Below, piece by piece: positions 8,774 through 17,454 of a stretch of DNA of 48,698 bases. The first letter of the stretch is position 1. Each line of letters starts with the position of its first letter. The position numbers and the translations under genes are program-made. This stretch comes from an uncultured Eubacteriales bacterium (GTDB lineage: Bacteria; Bacillota; Clostridia; Oscillospirales; QAKW01). Under the pieces are notes generated by a model. It had not been told where the DNA came from, made no database searches, and worked only from the letters and a program-made list of their open reading frames with translations. The stretch covers positions 1 through 48,698 of the forward strand of contig CABULU010000008.1 of assembly GCA_902492505.1 (NCBI GenBank). The letters are read 5' to 3'.

Positions 8774-10246
8774 TCATTTTGTCACGCGGATATCGGAAAT
8801 TTTAGCATTACCGTCCTGAACGATAATACCAAGCTGATAATCGCAGCTTCTGTAAATGCGATAAGTAAAAGCTACTTTCTCATCGATAAATACTTCTATC
8901 ATATCATTATCAATCAGAATTTTAACTCCGATTGTATCTCCGTTTTTAAAAGACAGCGGATGCTCCGCGACGCGCACACCGTCAGGTCCCGGGTCAGTCG
9001 GCTTTGGTATAGCCTGACATGACTGCTGCCAAAACGGATCTACCGCCATAGGCAGGCTGTTCAGTGAAACGCGCTGTGCCGACATATCAAACTGCAAAAT
9101 ACAGCAGGTTTCTGCATTTTTATCCGATTTTACCAGCAAACCGAAATAATCGCGGCAGTCATCGGGCATTATATTGCAGCTGAACATAAACGACGGTTCG
9201 TTTATATCAAAAAAACCGTAAGCGTTTGTCGCCACCGAATTTACCGTGATTTTCCCGTCTTTTTCCGAAATATCACCGCTTTGAGGAATAAAATTCCACT
9301 TTACGGGTACACTTATTGCCTCATCATATTCATGCGGCAGCTTTACGTTCAGTTCTCCGTCGTTAGCAATAATCTCATGCGCAGCGCAAAATGCACCGCC
9401 CCAATACCATTCACCGTAATCGCTCCTGTCCGCCCTGTCATGTGCCCAACCGAAATAAAAGCGTCTGCCGTCATTATTTGCCATTGATTTAGCAGCGTAA
9501 AAACGCCTGCCGCCGATACCGTCATTTTTAGGCGTCCGCCATGGACCGAAAGGAGATTTTGAAACACGGTATATAGTGTTTACATATTCCGAAAAACGCG
9601 AATAGGACAAATACCACGTATCACCGATTTTATACATTTCAGGACACTCCGGACAGTTGGTATGTCCAGGTGAATAAAGCGGACCATAATACTCCCAGTT
9701 TTTAAGGTCATGCGAGCGATAAAGTACCACACAACCTCGGCGGTTAGGTGCGCCCTGCGTCTTTCGCGCAGAAATCAAAATCCAGTAACACTTGTCATCC
9801 TCGTTATAAAAAACATACGGGTCACGCCAATCAAGCGGTTCATACTCATCTGTTTTGGGGATAATTACGGGATTATTTTCATCTTTTTGCCATTTCACTC
9901 CGTCATCACTGTAAGCATGACAAATGGTTTGCTGATACCTGACCTTTAAGCTGTAGCCAGTATAAAAGGCATGATATTTACCTTCACCGTAAATGACCGA
10001 ACCAGTCCATATTCCCGAAGCATCCGGTGCTGTTTCATCATCGGACGGATACAGCGCGGTCGGCAACTGCTCCCAATTTATAAGGTCATCCGATACCGCA
10101 TGCTCCCATGTAGTGCGAAGTCTTGCGGGATAAACCGTTGTACCCTTGGGCGGAGTAAGCGTAAACAAATGATACTTTCCGTTATGATAAAACGGAATTG
10201 CATCTCCCGTCGAATCTGCAAAATCAGGTTTGCGATAAATTTTCAT
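8774..10246 (-). CDS. glycoside hydrolase family 32-like enzyme (fructosidase-like)
   Basis: Five-bladed beta-propeller glycosidase plus a C-terminal beta-sandwich, 490 residues, no signal peptide, so cytoplasmic. GH32-type landmarks: nucleophile Asp in GDAIPFYHNGKYHLF (D15, the place of the usual NDPNG), transition-state Asp in DWRDPYVF (about 141-143), acid/base Glu in PECPEMYKIG (about 200), and C-terminal IEVFIDEKVAFTYR typical of GH32 sandwiches. The normal WMNDPNG is replaced by a divergent STGDAI, so the exact substrate is unclear; fructosides fit the neighbouring fructokinase. It is 25 bases after the permease gene, with AGGAGG before its ATG: last gene of the ABC operon. Confidence 0.8.
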   Translation of the reverse strand: MKIYRKPDFADSTGDAIPFYHNGKYHLFTLTPPKGTTVYPARLRTTWEHAVSDDLINWEQLPTALYPSDDETAPDASGIWTGSVIYGEGKYHAFYTGYSLKVRYQQTICHAYSDDGVKWQKDENNPVIIPKTDEYEPLDWRDPYVFYNEDDKCYWILISARKTQGAPNRRGCVVLYRSHDLKNWEYYGPLYSPGHTNCPECPEMYKIGDTWYLSYSRFSEYVNTIYRVSKSPFGPWRTPKNDGIGGRRFYAAKSMANNDGRRFYFGWAHDRADRSDYGEWYWGGAFCAAHEIIANDGELNVKLPHEYDEAISVPVKWNFIPQSGDISEKDGKITVNSVATNAYGFFDINEPSFMFSCNIMPDDCRDYFGLLVKSDKNAETCCILQFDMSAQRVSLNSLPMAVDPFWQQSCQAIPKPTDPGPDGVRVAEHPLSFKNGDTIGVKILIDNDMIEVFIDEKVAFTYRIYRSCDYQLGIIVQDGNAKISDIRVTK

Positions 10247-10271
10247 TTTACAGTCCTCCTACAATAGGTAA

Positions 10272-11306
10272 TTACGCAGCATTCTTTTTGCCGCTCAGTC
10301 TTTTAACAGAGCCAAAAAGCTTTTTAAGAGCGCTGTCGCTGCTCTTCTGAGTGTCGATAAGAACAGCTATGAGTATGATAATTCCCTTTACTATAAGCTG
10401 CCAGAACGAGTTGACATCCAGAAGATTAAGTCCGTTAGAAATAATTCCGATTACCATAGCGCCAAGCACCGTTCCGGAAATACGACCCTTACCTCCGGAC
10501 ATAGAAACGCCGCCAAGTACGCACGCCGCGATAGCGTCCAGTTCAAAGCCTTCACCGACAGACGGCTGCGCAGAATACATGCGTGACGCAAGAACAACGC
10601 CTGCGAATGCTGCGAGCAGACCCGCTATTGTATATACCGCAATTTCAACCTTTTTAATCGGAACGCCGGAAAGTCTGGCAGATTCGCGGTTGCCGCCGAT
10701 AGCATAGATATAGGTGCCGAATTTTGTTTTATTTAGCACAAACGACACAATCGCAATCAAAATAACCATGTAAATGATAGGAAGCGGAATACCAAACAGC
10801 TTGCCCATGCCGATGGTTTCAAAAACCTTATCTGTTATGCGCATGCTGCGCGCACCGCTGTAAACATTTGCAGCGCCTCTGGCTATATTCATCATTGCCA
10901 TTGTTACAATAAAAGCCGGGACCTTAAACTGAGCTATAATAGTTCCGCTGCAAAATCCGCACAGTGCGCCCAACAGTATACCGATAATTATCGCAAGCCA
11001 AATAGGATAGCCGCTGAGAGTAATAAGTCCCACCGTGATTGTACCGGAAAGGCATACGACCGAGCCAACCGACAGGTCAATACCGCTGATAATAATTACA
11101 AGCGTCATGCCTAAAGCTATGTACATATTATTAGATATCTGTCTGAGCACCGATAAAATGTTACTTGATGACAGAAAGCTTTTCGGCTCGGCAATAGCAA
11201 GAGCTGCACATATAATTAAAAGGACTGAAAGTATCCCTATATTGCTGAACAGCATGCCGATAACCGGCAGCTCTTTCAGCTTTGCAAAAGTATTTTTCTT
11301 ACTCAT
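10272..11306 (-). CDS. ribose-type sugar ABC transporter permease
   Basis: Integral membrane subunit of a carbohydrate uptake transporter-2 (CUT2) importer, 344 residues. Multiple hydrophobic segments, and the family signatures SGIDLSVGSVVCLSG, GGNRESARLSGVP and AIAACVLGGVSMSGGKG. Its ATG overlaps the stop of the ATPase gene by 4 bases (ATGA), implying translational coupling. The substrate is not readable from the sequence; a pentose or fructose-like sugar is likely given the CUT2 type and neighbours. Confidence 0.93.
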   Translation of the reverse strand: MSKKNTFAKLKELPVIGMLFSNIGILSVLLIICAALAIAEPKSFLSSSNILSVLRQISNNMYIALGMTLVIIISGIDLSVGSVVCLSGTITVGLITLSGYPIWLAIIIGILLGALCGFCSGTIIAQFKVPAFIVTMAMMNIARGAANVYSGARSMRITDKVFETIGMGKLFGIPLPIIYMVILIAIVSFVLNKTKFGTYIYAIGGNRESARLSGVPIKKVEIAVYTIAGLLAAFAGVVLASRMYSAQPSVGEGFELDAIAACVLGGVSMSGGKGRISGTVLGAMVIGIISNGLNLLDVNSFWQLIVKGIIILIAVLIDTQKSSDSALKKLFGSVKRLSGKKNAA

Positions 11307-12796
11307 TGTTCATTACCTCCGGTTGCATAATACATAACTTTCTCCTGTGTAATCTCATTACGCGGGAGCTTTGCGACAATTCTGCCGCTGCGAACAACGC
11401 ACACATTGTCACACATATTAATAATCTCAGGCAGGTCGGACGACACCATAATTATAGCCATTCCGTTTGCCGCAAGGTCGTTTATAATTGAGTAAATTTC
11501 CTGTTTTGCACCGACGTCAACGCCACGGGTCGGCTCATCGAGAATTAGAACATCAGGACGTGCCGCAAGCCACTTTGCCAGCACCACCTTTTGCTGATTT
11601 CCGCCGCTGAGCGAAGATACCTCAATCTCCGGAGACGCTGCTTTTATATGGAGCCGCTGCATATAATCACTCACCATAGCGGATATTTTTTTGCGGCTTT
11701 CCGCAATACCGTTCATAATAAAGTGAAGCGACGCAAGTTTTATATTATAGCTTACACTGTTCATCAGCACAAGACCTTCGTTTTTGCGGTCTTCGGGAAC
11801 AAGAGATATACCCGCTTTTATTGCCTGCATAGGGTTTTTAAACCTGACGGTTTTTCCGCCGAGTATAATTTCACCGTCGTCCAACGGTCGAGCTCCGAAA
11901 ATAGCCTGCATTATCTCGCTGCGCCCCGCTCCGACAAGTCCTGAAAAGCCGAGAATTTCTCCCTTATGAACATCAAAGCTCACATCTTCAAACTCACCCT
12001 TACGGCTAAGATTCCGAACTGAAAGAACCTTATCAGAAAGCTCATTATAAGTCCTGACATAAAAGCTCTCAAGAGTTCTGCCGACCATCATCGACACAAG
12101 TTCGGAGGCATTTGTGTCACTTGTTTTTTTCGTTCCCACGTATGTGCCGTCCCTAATAACGGTTATTCTGTCGGAAATGCGAAATAACTCCTCCATTCTG
12201 TGGGAAATATAAATGATGCTGACGTTCTGTTTTTTAAGCTTTTCGATAGTTTCAAACAGCTTTTCAACCTCCTCGTCGGACAAAGAGGACGTCGGCTCAT
12301 CCATAACGAGTATTTTTACGTTAAACGAGCTTGCCTTTACAATTTCTACCATCTGTTGCTGCGCTATCGTCAATTTTTCAAGGGGCGTTGTGACGTCAAT
12401 ATCAAGTCCGAGCTTTGCCACCATTTCCTGCGCACGGGCATTAATCGTCTTGCTGTCCACAATGCCAGCATGCACCGGCTCATGCCCTAAAAATATATTC
12501 TGAGCAACAGTCAGGTACGGAACAAGCACAATTTCCTGATGTATAATACCGATGCCGTATTTACGTGCTTCGTTTACACCACGTATATTTACTTTTTCAT
12601 CGTTTATGAATATACTGCCCGCGTCGGGCTGATGGATTCCTCCGAGGACTTTGATAAGCGTCGATTTCCCTGCGCCGTTTTCTCCAAGCAGCGCGTGTAC
12701 CTCACCGAGTTCAAGCTCAAAATTTATATTTTTCAATGCGTGTGTACCGGAAAACGACTTATCAATGCCCTCCATACGTAATACTGTATGACTCAA
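11303..12796 (-). CDS. ribose-type sugar ABC transporter ATP-binding protein (two ATPase domains)
   Basis: Duplicated CUT2 ATPase, 497 residues. The first domain has Walker A GENGAGKST (about 37-45) and Walker B ILVMDEPTSSLSD. The second domain begins around residue 255, has a modified Walker A (GLVGAGRSE), signature LSGGNQQKV and Walker B VLILDEPTRGVDVG. This asymmetry is normal for RbsA-type proteins. It lies 115 bases after the binding-protein gene, behind an mRNA hairpin, and is coupled to the permease gene. Confidence 0.94.
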   Translation of the reverse strand: MSHTVLRMEGIDKSFSGTHALKNINFELELGEVHALLGENGAGKSTLIKVLGGIHQPDAGSIFINDEKVNIRGVNEARKYGIGIIHQEIVLVPYLTVAQNIFLGHEPVHAGIVDSKTINARAQEMVAKLGLDIDVTTPLEKLTIAQQQMVEIVKASSFNVKILVMDEPTSSLSDEEVEKLFETIEKLKKQNVSIIYISHRMEELFRISDRITVIRDGTYVGTKKTSDTNASELVSMMVGRTLESFYVRTYNELSDKVLSVRNLSRKGEFEDVSFDVHKGEILGFSGLVGAGRSEIMQAIFGARPLDDGEIILGGKTVRFKNPMQAIKAGISLVPEDRKNEGLVLMNSVSYNIKLASLHFIMNGIAESRKKISAMVSDYMQRLHIKAASPEIEVSSLSGGNQQKVVLAKWLAARPDVLILDEPTRGVDVGAKQEIYSIINDLAANGMAIIMVSSDLPEIINMCDNVCVVRSGRIVAKLPRNEITQEKVMYYATGGNEQ

Positions 12797-12823
12797 AGCG
12801 ATCCGCTCCCTTATTTAAAAATT

Positions 12824-12860
12824 TCCGGGAACTTTCGGTATTTCTCCATAAGTTCCCGGA
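12824..12860 (-). other. mRNA hairpin between binding-protein and ATPase genes
   Basis: Perfect 11-base inverted repeat (12824-12834 with 12850-12860) and a 15-base loop. A second, imperfect GC-rich repeat lies at about 12870-12898. No T run follows, so it probably protects the upstream message or attenuates read-through, making more binding protein than membrane subunits, as in many ABC operons. Confidence 0.6.
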
Positions 12861-12911
12861 CATTTCACATCCGGACCGACTGCCTATAGGCTCGACCGGA
12901 CGTCTAACAAT

Positions 12912-13883
12912 TTACTGCCAGCTGTCCTTTGTCTCCTTAGCCATATCAAGCGTAACGAGCATGGAAGCAAGGTAATATTCATCTTCAATTGTGCCGCCGG
13001 ACAAATAAGTTTCGGCAAGCTCAAATGCTTTTTCGGCAATCTGTCCGGGATCCTGTGCGGCAACAGCCGTAAACTCTCCGTCAATAAGTGCCTGTTTACC
13101 GTCGGGTGATGCGTCGATACTGTACACACCTATTTCTCCTGTTTTACCGACACCCTTTATAGCCGCCGCAGCTCCAAGTGACGACGGGTCGTTAATGCAG
13201 AAGAAAGCGTCAAGCTCGGGATTTTTCTGGAGAATATCCTCTGCGATAGAGAGCGAATCTTCAAGAGCAGCTTTGCCGTCCTGCTGCGCAACTATTTCAA
13301 ATTTATCTTTATTTTCTCCAAGTCCCTTGAGAAAGCCCTCAACACGGTCAAGACAGCTCTCGTTTGACGGGAAGTCAAGTATTGCAATCTTTGCGCCGTC
13401 GGGATAATCCTCGGCCATCTGTTTTCCGACAAGCTCGCCCGCCATAACACAGTCTGTCGCAACAAGCGTTTCTACAAGGTCGCGATCTTCGTCGCTGACA
13501 GCCGTGTCAACGTTAAACACCGGAATACCTGCATCCTTGAACGCCTGGAGTCCCTGACGAATACCCTGCGAATCAACGGGAATTACAAAAACCGCATCAT
13601 AATCCTTGTTCGCCGCGTCGGACATCTGACCGAGCTGCTTATTCAGGTCATAATCCGGGTCAAGACATGTGTAGCTGTAACCCTTTTCCTCACACAGCTT
13701 TTTAAGTGTGTCGTTCATTGCAATCTGGAAAGTGTTGTTCTGCGTGTTGGGCAGAAAAGCGAATTTATAGGTGTCGCCGTCACCGTTCCCGCCGTTTTCA
13801 GCAGTGTTGCTGCTACATCCTGTAAGTAAAGATACTCCAAGAATAAGCGAAAGTGAAAGTGCGATAATTCTTCTGAACTTCAT
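12912..13883 (-). CDS. sugar ABC transporter substrate-binding lipoprotein (ribose/rhizopine type)
   Basis: Extracellular solute receptor of the CUT2 importer, 323 residues. Signal peptide with lipobox LTGC (Cys at about 22), then a periplasmic-binding-protein fold (Peripla_BP_4) with YDAVFVIPVDSQGI, AGIPVFNVDT and DAFFCINDPSSLGA. ATG 13883 is chosen because GGAGG lies upstream and a normal signal peptide follows; the open frame continues 28 codons further into the leader. First gene of the operon SBP-ATPase-permease-GH32. Confidence 0.95.
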   Translation of the reverse strand: MKFRRIIALSLSLILGVSLLTGCSSNTAENGGNGDGDTYKFAFLPNTQNNTFQIAMNDTLKKLCEEKGYSYTCLDPDYDLNKQLGQMSDAANKDYDAVFVIPVDSQGIRQGLQAFKDAGIPVFNVDTAVSDEDRDLVETLVATDCVMAGELVGKQMAEDYPDGAKIAILDFPSNESCLDRVEGFLKGLGENKDKFEIVAQQDGKAALEDSLSIAEDILQKNPELDAFFCINDPSSLGAAAAIKGVGKTGEIGVYSIDASPDGKQALIDGEFTAVAAQDPGQIAEKAFELAETYLSGGTIEDEYYLASMLVTLDMAKETKDSWQ

Positions 13884-13923
13884 GTTTTTTCCTCCGTTTA
13901 TTAATTTTGTTTTCTTAAATGTT

Positions 13924-13939
13924 ATATTTGCGTAAATAT
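13924..13939. promoter_or_regulatory. candidate operator in the leader of the sugar operon
   Basis: Perfect 6-base arms ATATTT/AAATAT around GCGT, centred on CG like LacI-family sites. It lies about 75 bases downstream of the predicted transcription start. Confidence 0.35.
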
Positions 13940-13952
13940 TATTCTTTGGTGT

Positions 13953-13966
13953 TGTTTTACGTAACA
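13953..13966. promoter_or_regulatory. candidate operator in the leader of the sugar operon
   Basis: TGTTTTACGTAACA, with a perfect TTACGTAA core centred on CG, 29 bases from the palindrome at 13924-13939. Confidence 0.35.
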
Positions 13967-14018
13967 TTTAAGATGTAAAGGTTATGAAGCTTAGCTCGTT
14001 TCTCGCTTCGTTACGCAA

Positions 14019-14047
14019 ATTATATATCAAGATATGTCGATTGTCAA
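14019..14047 (-). promoter_or_regulatory. sigma-A promoter of the sugar ABC operon
   Basis: On the minus strand a consensus TTGACA (14047-14042), 17 bases, and TATAAT (14024-14019). The TTGCGTAACGAAGCGA segment begins within the -10 and covers the start site, overlapping 14003-14010 TCGCTTCG, which recurs in front of the LacI gene. A strong promoter that would need repression. Confidence 0.85.
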
Positions 14048-14124
14048 TATATTATTACCATATTCTACTTTTTGCTTAAAATGAAGTTCTGTTTTTATTA
14101 CAATCATACATTAAAGGCAAACGA

Positions 14125-14136
14125 TTTTACGTAAAA
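14125..14136. promoter_or_regulatory. candidate upstream operator of the sugar operon
   Basis: Perfect 12-base palindrome TTTTACGTAAAA, about 80 bases upstream of the -35 box of the sugar promoter; similar core to 13953-13966. Its placement could allow looping between sites. Confidence 0.35.
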
Positions 14137-14144
14137 ATAACAAA

Positions 14145-14176
14145 ATAACAGCCGAACAATAAAGTTCGACTGTTAT
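14145..14176 (-). terminator. intrinsic terminator after the LacI-type regulator
   Basis: A 13-base stem (14145-14157 with 14164-14176, one G-U pair) with loop of 6, followed on the minus strand by TTTTGTTATTTTT. It separates the regulator transcript from the ABC promoter. Confidence 0.85.
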
Positions 14177-14216
14177 AATTTAAATAATACGCAAACTCAG
14201 TTTTACATAACAGACT

Positions 14217-16232
14217 TTACTCAGAAAGATGGCTTTCAATCTCTGAAGGCAGCGGCTCCGACATAATTTCTTTCCACGCGCGCGGCAAGAGCGAAGCCGT
14301 AATTCTGTATGGCGCAACTCCGATATATTTATGCTGTTCACCTATGCTGCCGTTTGCAAGCGCTTTCGCCACAACAACCGCAACCGCTTCACCCTGTTTA
14401 TACGGCTGCTGCGAGCTTATTCCGCGGACATATTCTCCCTTTGCCATATACATTGCAATATTATAATCAAGGTCGCAGGTAAAAACAGATATATCTTTTC
14501 TGTCCAGCTCATCCAAAGCGCGGATGACCTCCAGCGCCGGTCGCTCCCAGGAAACATACATCGCAGTTATCTCGGGATGCGCTCTGAGCATGTCTTTGCA
14601 TACAAAATACGCGTCGGAGATATCGTTAAATTTTGCAATATCCGTCACTTCAATATTAGAGTATTGTTCTCTGACCGTCTGTACCGCCACCATATCACGA
14701 AGATGAGTTCCGTAAAATGCAATTCCATGCTGAATAAAGCCTGCATGAACATGCTCACAGCCTTTAAAATACTCACCCATCATAAAGCCTGCATTATAAC
14801 CGTTCTCACGTTCATTCACCGAAACGCAGGCGACATAATCATCGCGCGAAAAACCGAACGGTATATTGCTCATAAAAACAAGCCTCGTTTTTTGAGACAG
14901 TTCTTTGAATTCCCTGGCGGTAGCATTGTCATTTGTAGGTATAGCCACAATCAGGTCGGGCTGCTGCATACTTATCGCCTTTAACTGCGTAACCTGCAGC
15001 GCCGGGTCAAATCCCGCGTCCATAACGGATATAACGGAAACGCCGAAATTCTCCAAAGTATCACGTATTGCCTTTTCATGCAGGCGCGTCCACGCGGTGC
15101 CGCCGTAATGAAAAGAAATGCCGACTTTAAAATTTCCCTTTCTGAGTCTTTGACGCTCATCGTTGGTAAGAGTTATTTCATGCGGATCTGTTGCGCGTTC
15201 GCCAAACGGTCCCAAGCCTATCATCTGAGTGGACTTTCTTACAACAAGCTCCACAGGCACACGGATATGCTGTTTTTCACCGCTGTCACCGTTCTTCATT
15301 ATATACAGAAGACGCTGCGCCGCAAAATACGCCATTTTTTCTGTGTCCTGCTCAAGAGACGTAAGCGGAGGCGAAACAATTTCGCACCAGCCCTCGTCCC
15401 CGAATCCGACAATGGACACATCATCGGGATAGTCAATGCCGCCGTCACCCAGCGTCTGAAGCAAAAGATGCGTCAGCTTATTACCCGCCGCAATAAACGC
15501 ACTTGGATGGCGCTCCTCATAAGCGCGGTATATAATACGTTTGCCGGCGTTTCCGATGTCCTTATTGTCAATGCGTATAATAAGTTTTGGGTCTAAACGA
15601 ACACCGCGCTCGGCAAGCGCCGACTTATAGCCCTCAAGCCGCTCCTCCATTCCCGATTGTGAGCCGTCTTCCACAAGCAGCGCAATATCGGTGTGGCCCT
15701 GTTTCAAAAGGTGCATTGTACCCCTGTAAGCCGCCTGCCTGTTTTCAGCCGTTACGCTGTCCGCCTCTGCACCCACAAAAGTTCTTCCGAGGCAGACAAA
15801 AGGTATGCGTGAGCGCAGAAGCTTTGAATAGCTTGACGCCTGCTCGGCAGACGGGGCAAGAATTATCCCGCCGATACGCTTATTTGATATAAGGCTTGAA
15901 AGGATATGCTGCTCAAGCACTTTATCCTCGCCTGTTATATATGTGGCTAACATATACCCCTTTTCCGTAAGATAATCATTAAGATGCGCCGCCAAAAACG
16001 CATAAACCGATGAGCTGACATTCGGAACAACAAACGCAACAACCGAGCAGTTGCCCATCATCATTTTATTCTGCTTTTCTGCCACCTTTTTACTGTATCC
16101 CGTCTGCTCCATAGCATCGAGCACACGCTTTTCCAGCTCCGGGCTTACATACCTTGTTTTATTTATAACATGAGAAACGGTGGCCCCTGACGTACCCGCC
16201 AGTCTTGCAATATCATTTATAGTTACCGGCAC
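14217..16232 (-). CDS. LacI-family regulator with a second, C-terminal sugar-binding domain
   Basis: 671 residues, about twice the usual LacI length of 330-350. Residues 1-50 form a LacI helix-turn-helix (TINDIARLAGTSGATVSHVIN). Residues about 60-340 form the usual effector-binding fold (AFIAAGNKLTHLLLQTL, DDVSIVGFGDE, SPPLTSLEQD). After a linker, about 366-655 form a second periplasmic-binding-protein fold related to ABC solute receptors (KVGISFHYGGTAWTRLHEKA, QQPDLIVAIPTNDNAT, DISVFTCDLDYNIAMYMAKG). No signal peptide. It lies 58 bases after the fructokinase gene and upstream of the ABC operon, so it probably controls both. The second domain may bind a second ligand or modulate the first. 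Confidence 0.88.
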   Translation of the reverse strand: MPVTINDIARLAGTSGATVSHVINKTRYVSPELEKRVLDAMEQTGYSKKVAEKQNKMMMGNCSVVAFVVPNVSSSVYAFLAAHLNDYLTEKGYMLATYITGEDKVLEQHILSSLISNKRIGGIILAPSAEQASSYSKLLRSRIPFVCLGRTFVGAEADSVTAENRQAAYRGTMHLLKQGHTDIALLVEDGSQSGMEERLEGYKSALAERGVRLDPKLIIRIDNKDIGNAGKRIIYRAYEERHPSAFIAAGNKLTHLLLQTLGDGGIDYPDDVSIVGFGDEGWCEIVSPPLTSLEQDTEKMAYFAAQRLLYIMKNGDSGEKQHIRVPVELVVRKSTQMIGLGPFGERATDPHEITLTNDERQRLRKGNFKVGISFHYGGTAWTRLHEKAIRDTLENFGVSVISVMDAGFDPALQVTQLKAISMQQPDLIVAIPTNDNATAREFKELSQKTRLVFMSNIPFGFSRDDYVACVSVNERENGYNAGFMMGEYFKGCEHVHAGFIQHGIAFYGTHLRDMVAVQTVREQYSNIEVTDIAKFNDISDAYFVCKDMLRAHPEITAMYVSWERPALEVIRALDELDRKDISVFTCDLDYNIAMYMAKGEYVRGISSQQPYKQGEAVAVVVAKALANGSIGEQHKYIGVAPYRITASLLPRAWKEIMSEPLPSEIESHLSE

Positions 16233-16269
16233 GAAAAAACCTCCAAACAGACAGTAATCATATTAAATG

Positions 16270-16286
16270 TGTTTCGCTTCGATACA
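16270..16286. promoter_or_regulatory. candidate LacI-family operator before the regulator gene
   Basis: TGTTTCG-CTT-CGATACA: 7-base arms with one mismatch around CTT. It sits 37 bases upstream of the regulator start, suggesting autoregulation. Its TCGCTTCG core recurs at 14003-14010 in the ABC promoter. Confidence 0.45.
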
Positions 16287-16290
16287 TCTG

Positions 16291-17253
16291 CTACATCTTT
16301 CCGTTCATGAGCTTCATAATATCTTCTGTATCCGGCATAGATGCGATTGCTCCGCGTTTTGTCGTTGCAAGGCTTGCCGCGGCACTCGCAAATTTAAGGA
16401 TATAGCTGCATGCCTGCACATCTAAGCCGGCAAAATTCAGCTGTTTATTTAGCATGCAGCTCAGCGCCGCACCGCAAAAACAATCGCCGGCTCCCGTAGT
16501 ATCAATTGTTTTAACGTCAAAGCACGGATGATGCAGAAAAATATCATCCTTCAGAAGATATGCGCCGTCCCTGCCGCAGGTAACAAACAGAATTTTCGGT
16601 TTGTACTCATTCCAAAGCATACGCGCCGACTGCTTAATATCCTTGATACCGTATAGAAATTCAAGCTCGTAATCCGATATTTTTATTATATCGGCATATC
16701 CGAGAACAAGCTTTATCGACCGCCTTGCATCATCAAGGTTTTTCCACAGCGGTTCCCTGAGATTCGGGTCAACAGAAATCAAAACGCCGTTTTCCTTGGC
16801 AATATCAAGTGCCCGCAATGTCGCCTCCCTTGAAGGGCTGTCCGTCAGCGACAAAGTGCCGCAATGAAAAATTCTTGACTTTTTTATCAGCTCAGAGTTA
16901 ACTTCCTCAGGAGCAAGCATAACATCAGCACTCTTATTACGGTTAAATGAAAACTCTCTGTTACCCGTCTCATCTATCGTAACAAAAGCAAGAGTTGTAA
17001 AGCTGTCTTTGGAAAAATAAAGACTATCAGTATTGATGTTCAGGCGCTTTAGAGTACTGCAAAGAAAGTGCCCGAAAGTATCGTCGCCCACCTTACCGAT
17101 AAACGCGGTTGATTTGCCCAGCTGTGTCATAGCCGCCAATACATTGCAGGGCGCGCCGCCGGAGTTTGCCTCAAAAACATAGCTGCCCTGCTCGCTGAGT
17201 CCGCGCGGTGTGAAGTCAATGAGAAGCTCTCCGAGAGAAACCGTATCAAACAT
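16291..17253 (-). CDS. PfkB-family carbohydrate kinase, probable fructokinase
   Basis: 320-residue ribokinase-fold sugar kinase. It shows the PfkB N-terminal signature (GGAPCNVLAAMTQLGKSTAFIGKVGDD), VDPNLREPLWKN, and the C-terminal ATP/catalytic motif DTTGAGDCFCGAAL with the catalytic Asp. The overall pattern is closest to fructokinases (ScrK/FrcK type). ATG 17253 is chosen for the preceding AAGGGAG and because MFDTVSLGELLIDF is the normal family start. It would phosphorylate the sugar imported by the neighbouring ABC system or released by the GH32 enzyme. Confidence 0.88.
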   Translation of the reverse strand: MFDTVSLGELLIDFTPRGLSEQGSYVFEANSGGAPCNVLAAMTQLGKSTAFIGKVGDDTFGHFLCSTLKRLNINTDSLYFSKDSFTTLAFVTIDETGNREFSFNRNKSADVMLAPEEVNSELIKKSRIFHCGTLSLTDSPSREATLRALDIAKENGVLISVDPNLREPLWKNLDDARRSIKLVLGYADIIKISDYELEFLYGIKDIKQSARMLWNEYKPKILFVTCGRDGAYLLKDDIFLHHPCFDVKTIDTTGAGDCFCGAALSCMLNKQLNFAGLDVQACSYILKFASAAASLATTKRGAIASMPDTEDIMKLMNGKM

Positions 17254-17352
17254 AAGAAAAAAACTCCCTTCCTGTTTATTGAGTTTGCGCACTCAAACAA
17301 AGGTCATGTATTCACACGACCGTCAAACAAGAAACGAGCTAACTTTGATTCA

Positions 17353-17381
17353 AGTATATTATAAACATATCGCTTTGTCAA
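17353..17381 (-). promoter_or_regulatory. sigma-A promoter of the kinase-regulator operon
   Basis: Minus strand TTGACA (17381-17376), 17 bases, TATACT (17358-17353). The 13-mer AGAAACGAGCTAA lies at 17330-17342 near the start site; the same 13-mer occurs in the other orientation near the ABC operon start (13991-14003). Confidence 0.75.
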
Positions 17382-17410
17382 GTGGAGAAAATTAATATTT
17401 TTTCAAAAAA

Positions 17411-17442
17411 CACTGCCGTACTTTTGTAAAAGTACGGCAGTG
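17411..17442 (-). terminator. intrinsic terminator after the CotH/SLH gene
   Basis: Perfect 15-base stem (17411-17425 with 17428-17442) with a 2-base spacer, followed on the minus strand by a run of six T. Confidence 0.95.
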
Positions 17443-17454
17443 CAGTTTAAAATT

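Noticed and set aside
14112..14121. TAAAGGCAAA as another ANTAR-type loop
   Set aside because: No flanking stem and no terminator; chance match in AT-rich sequence.
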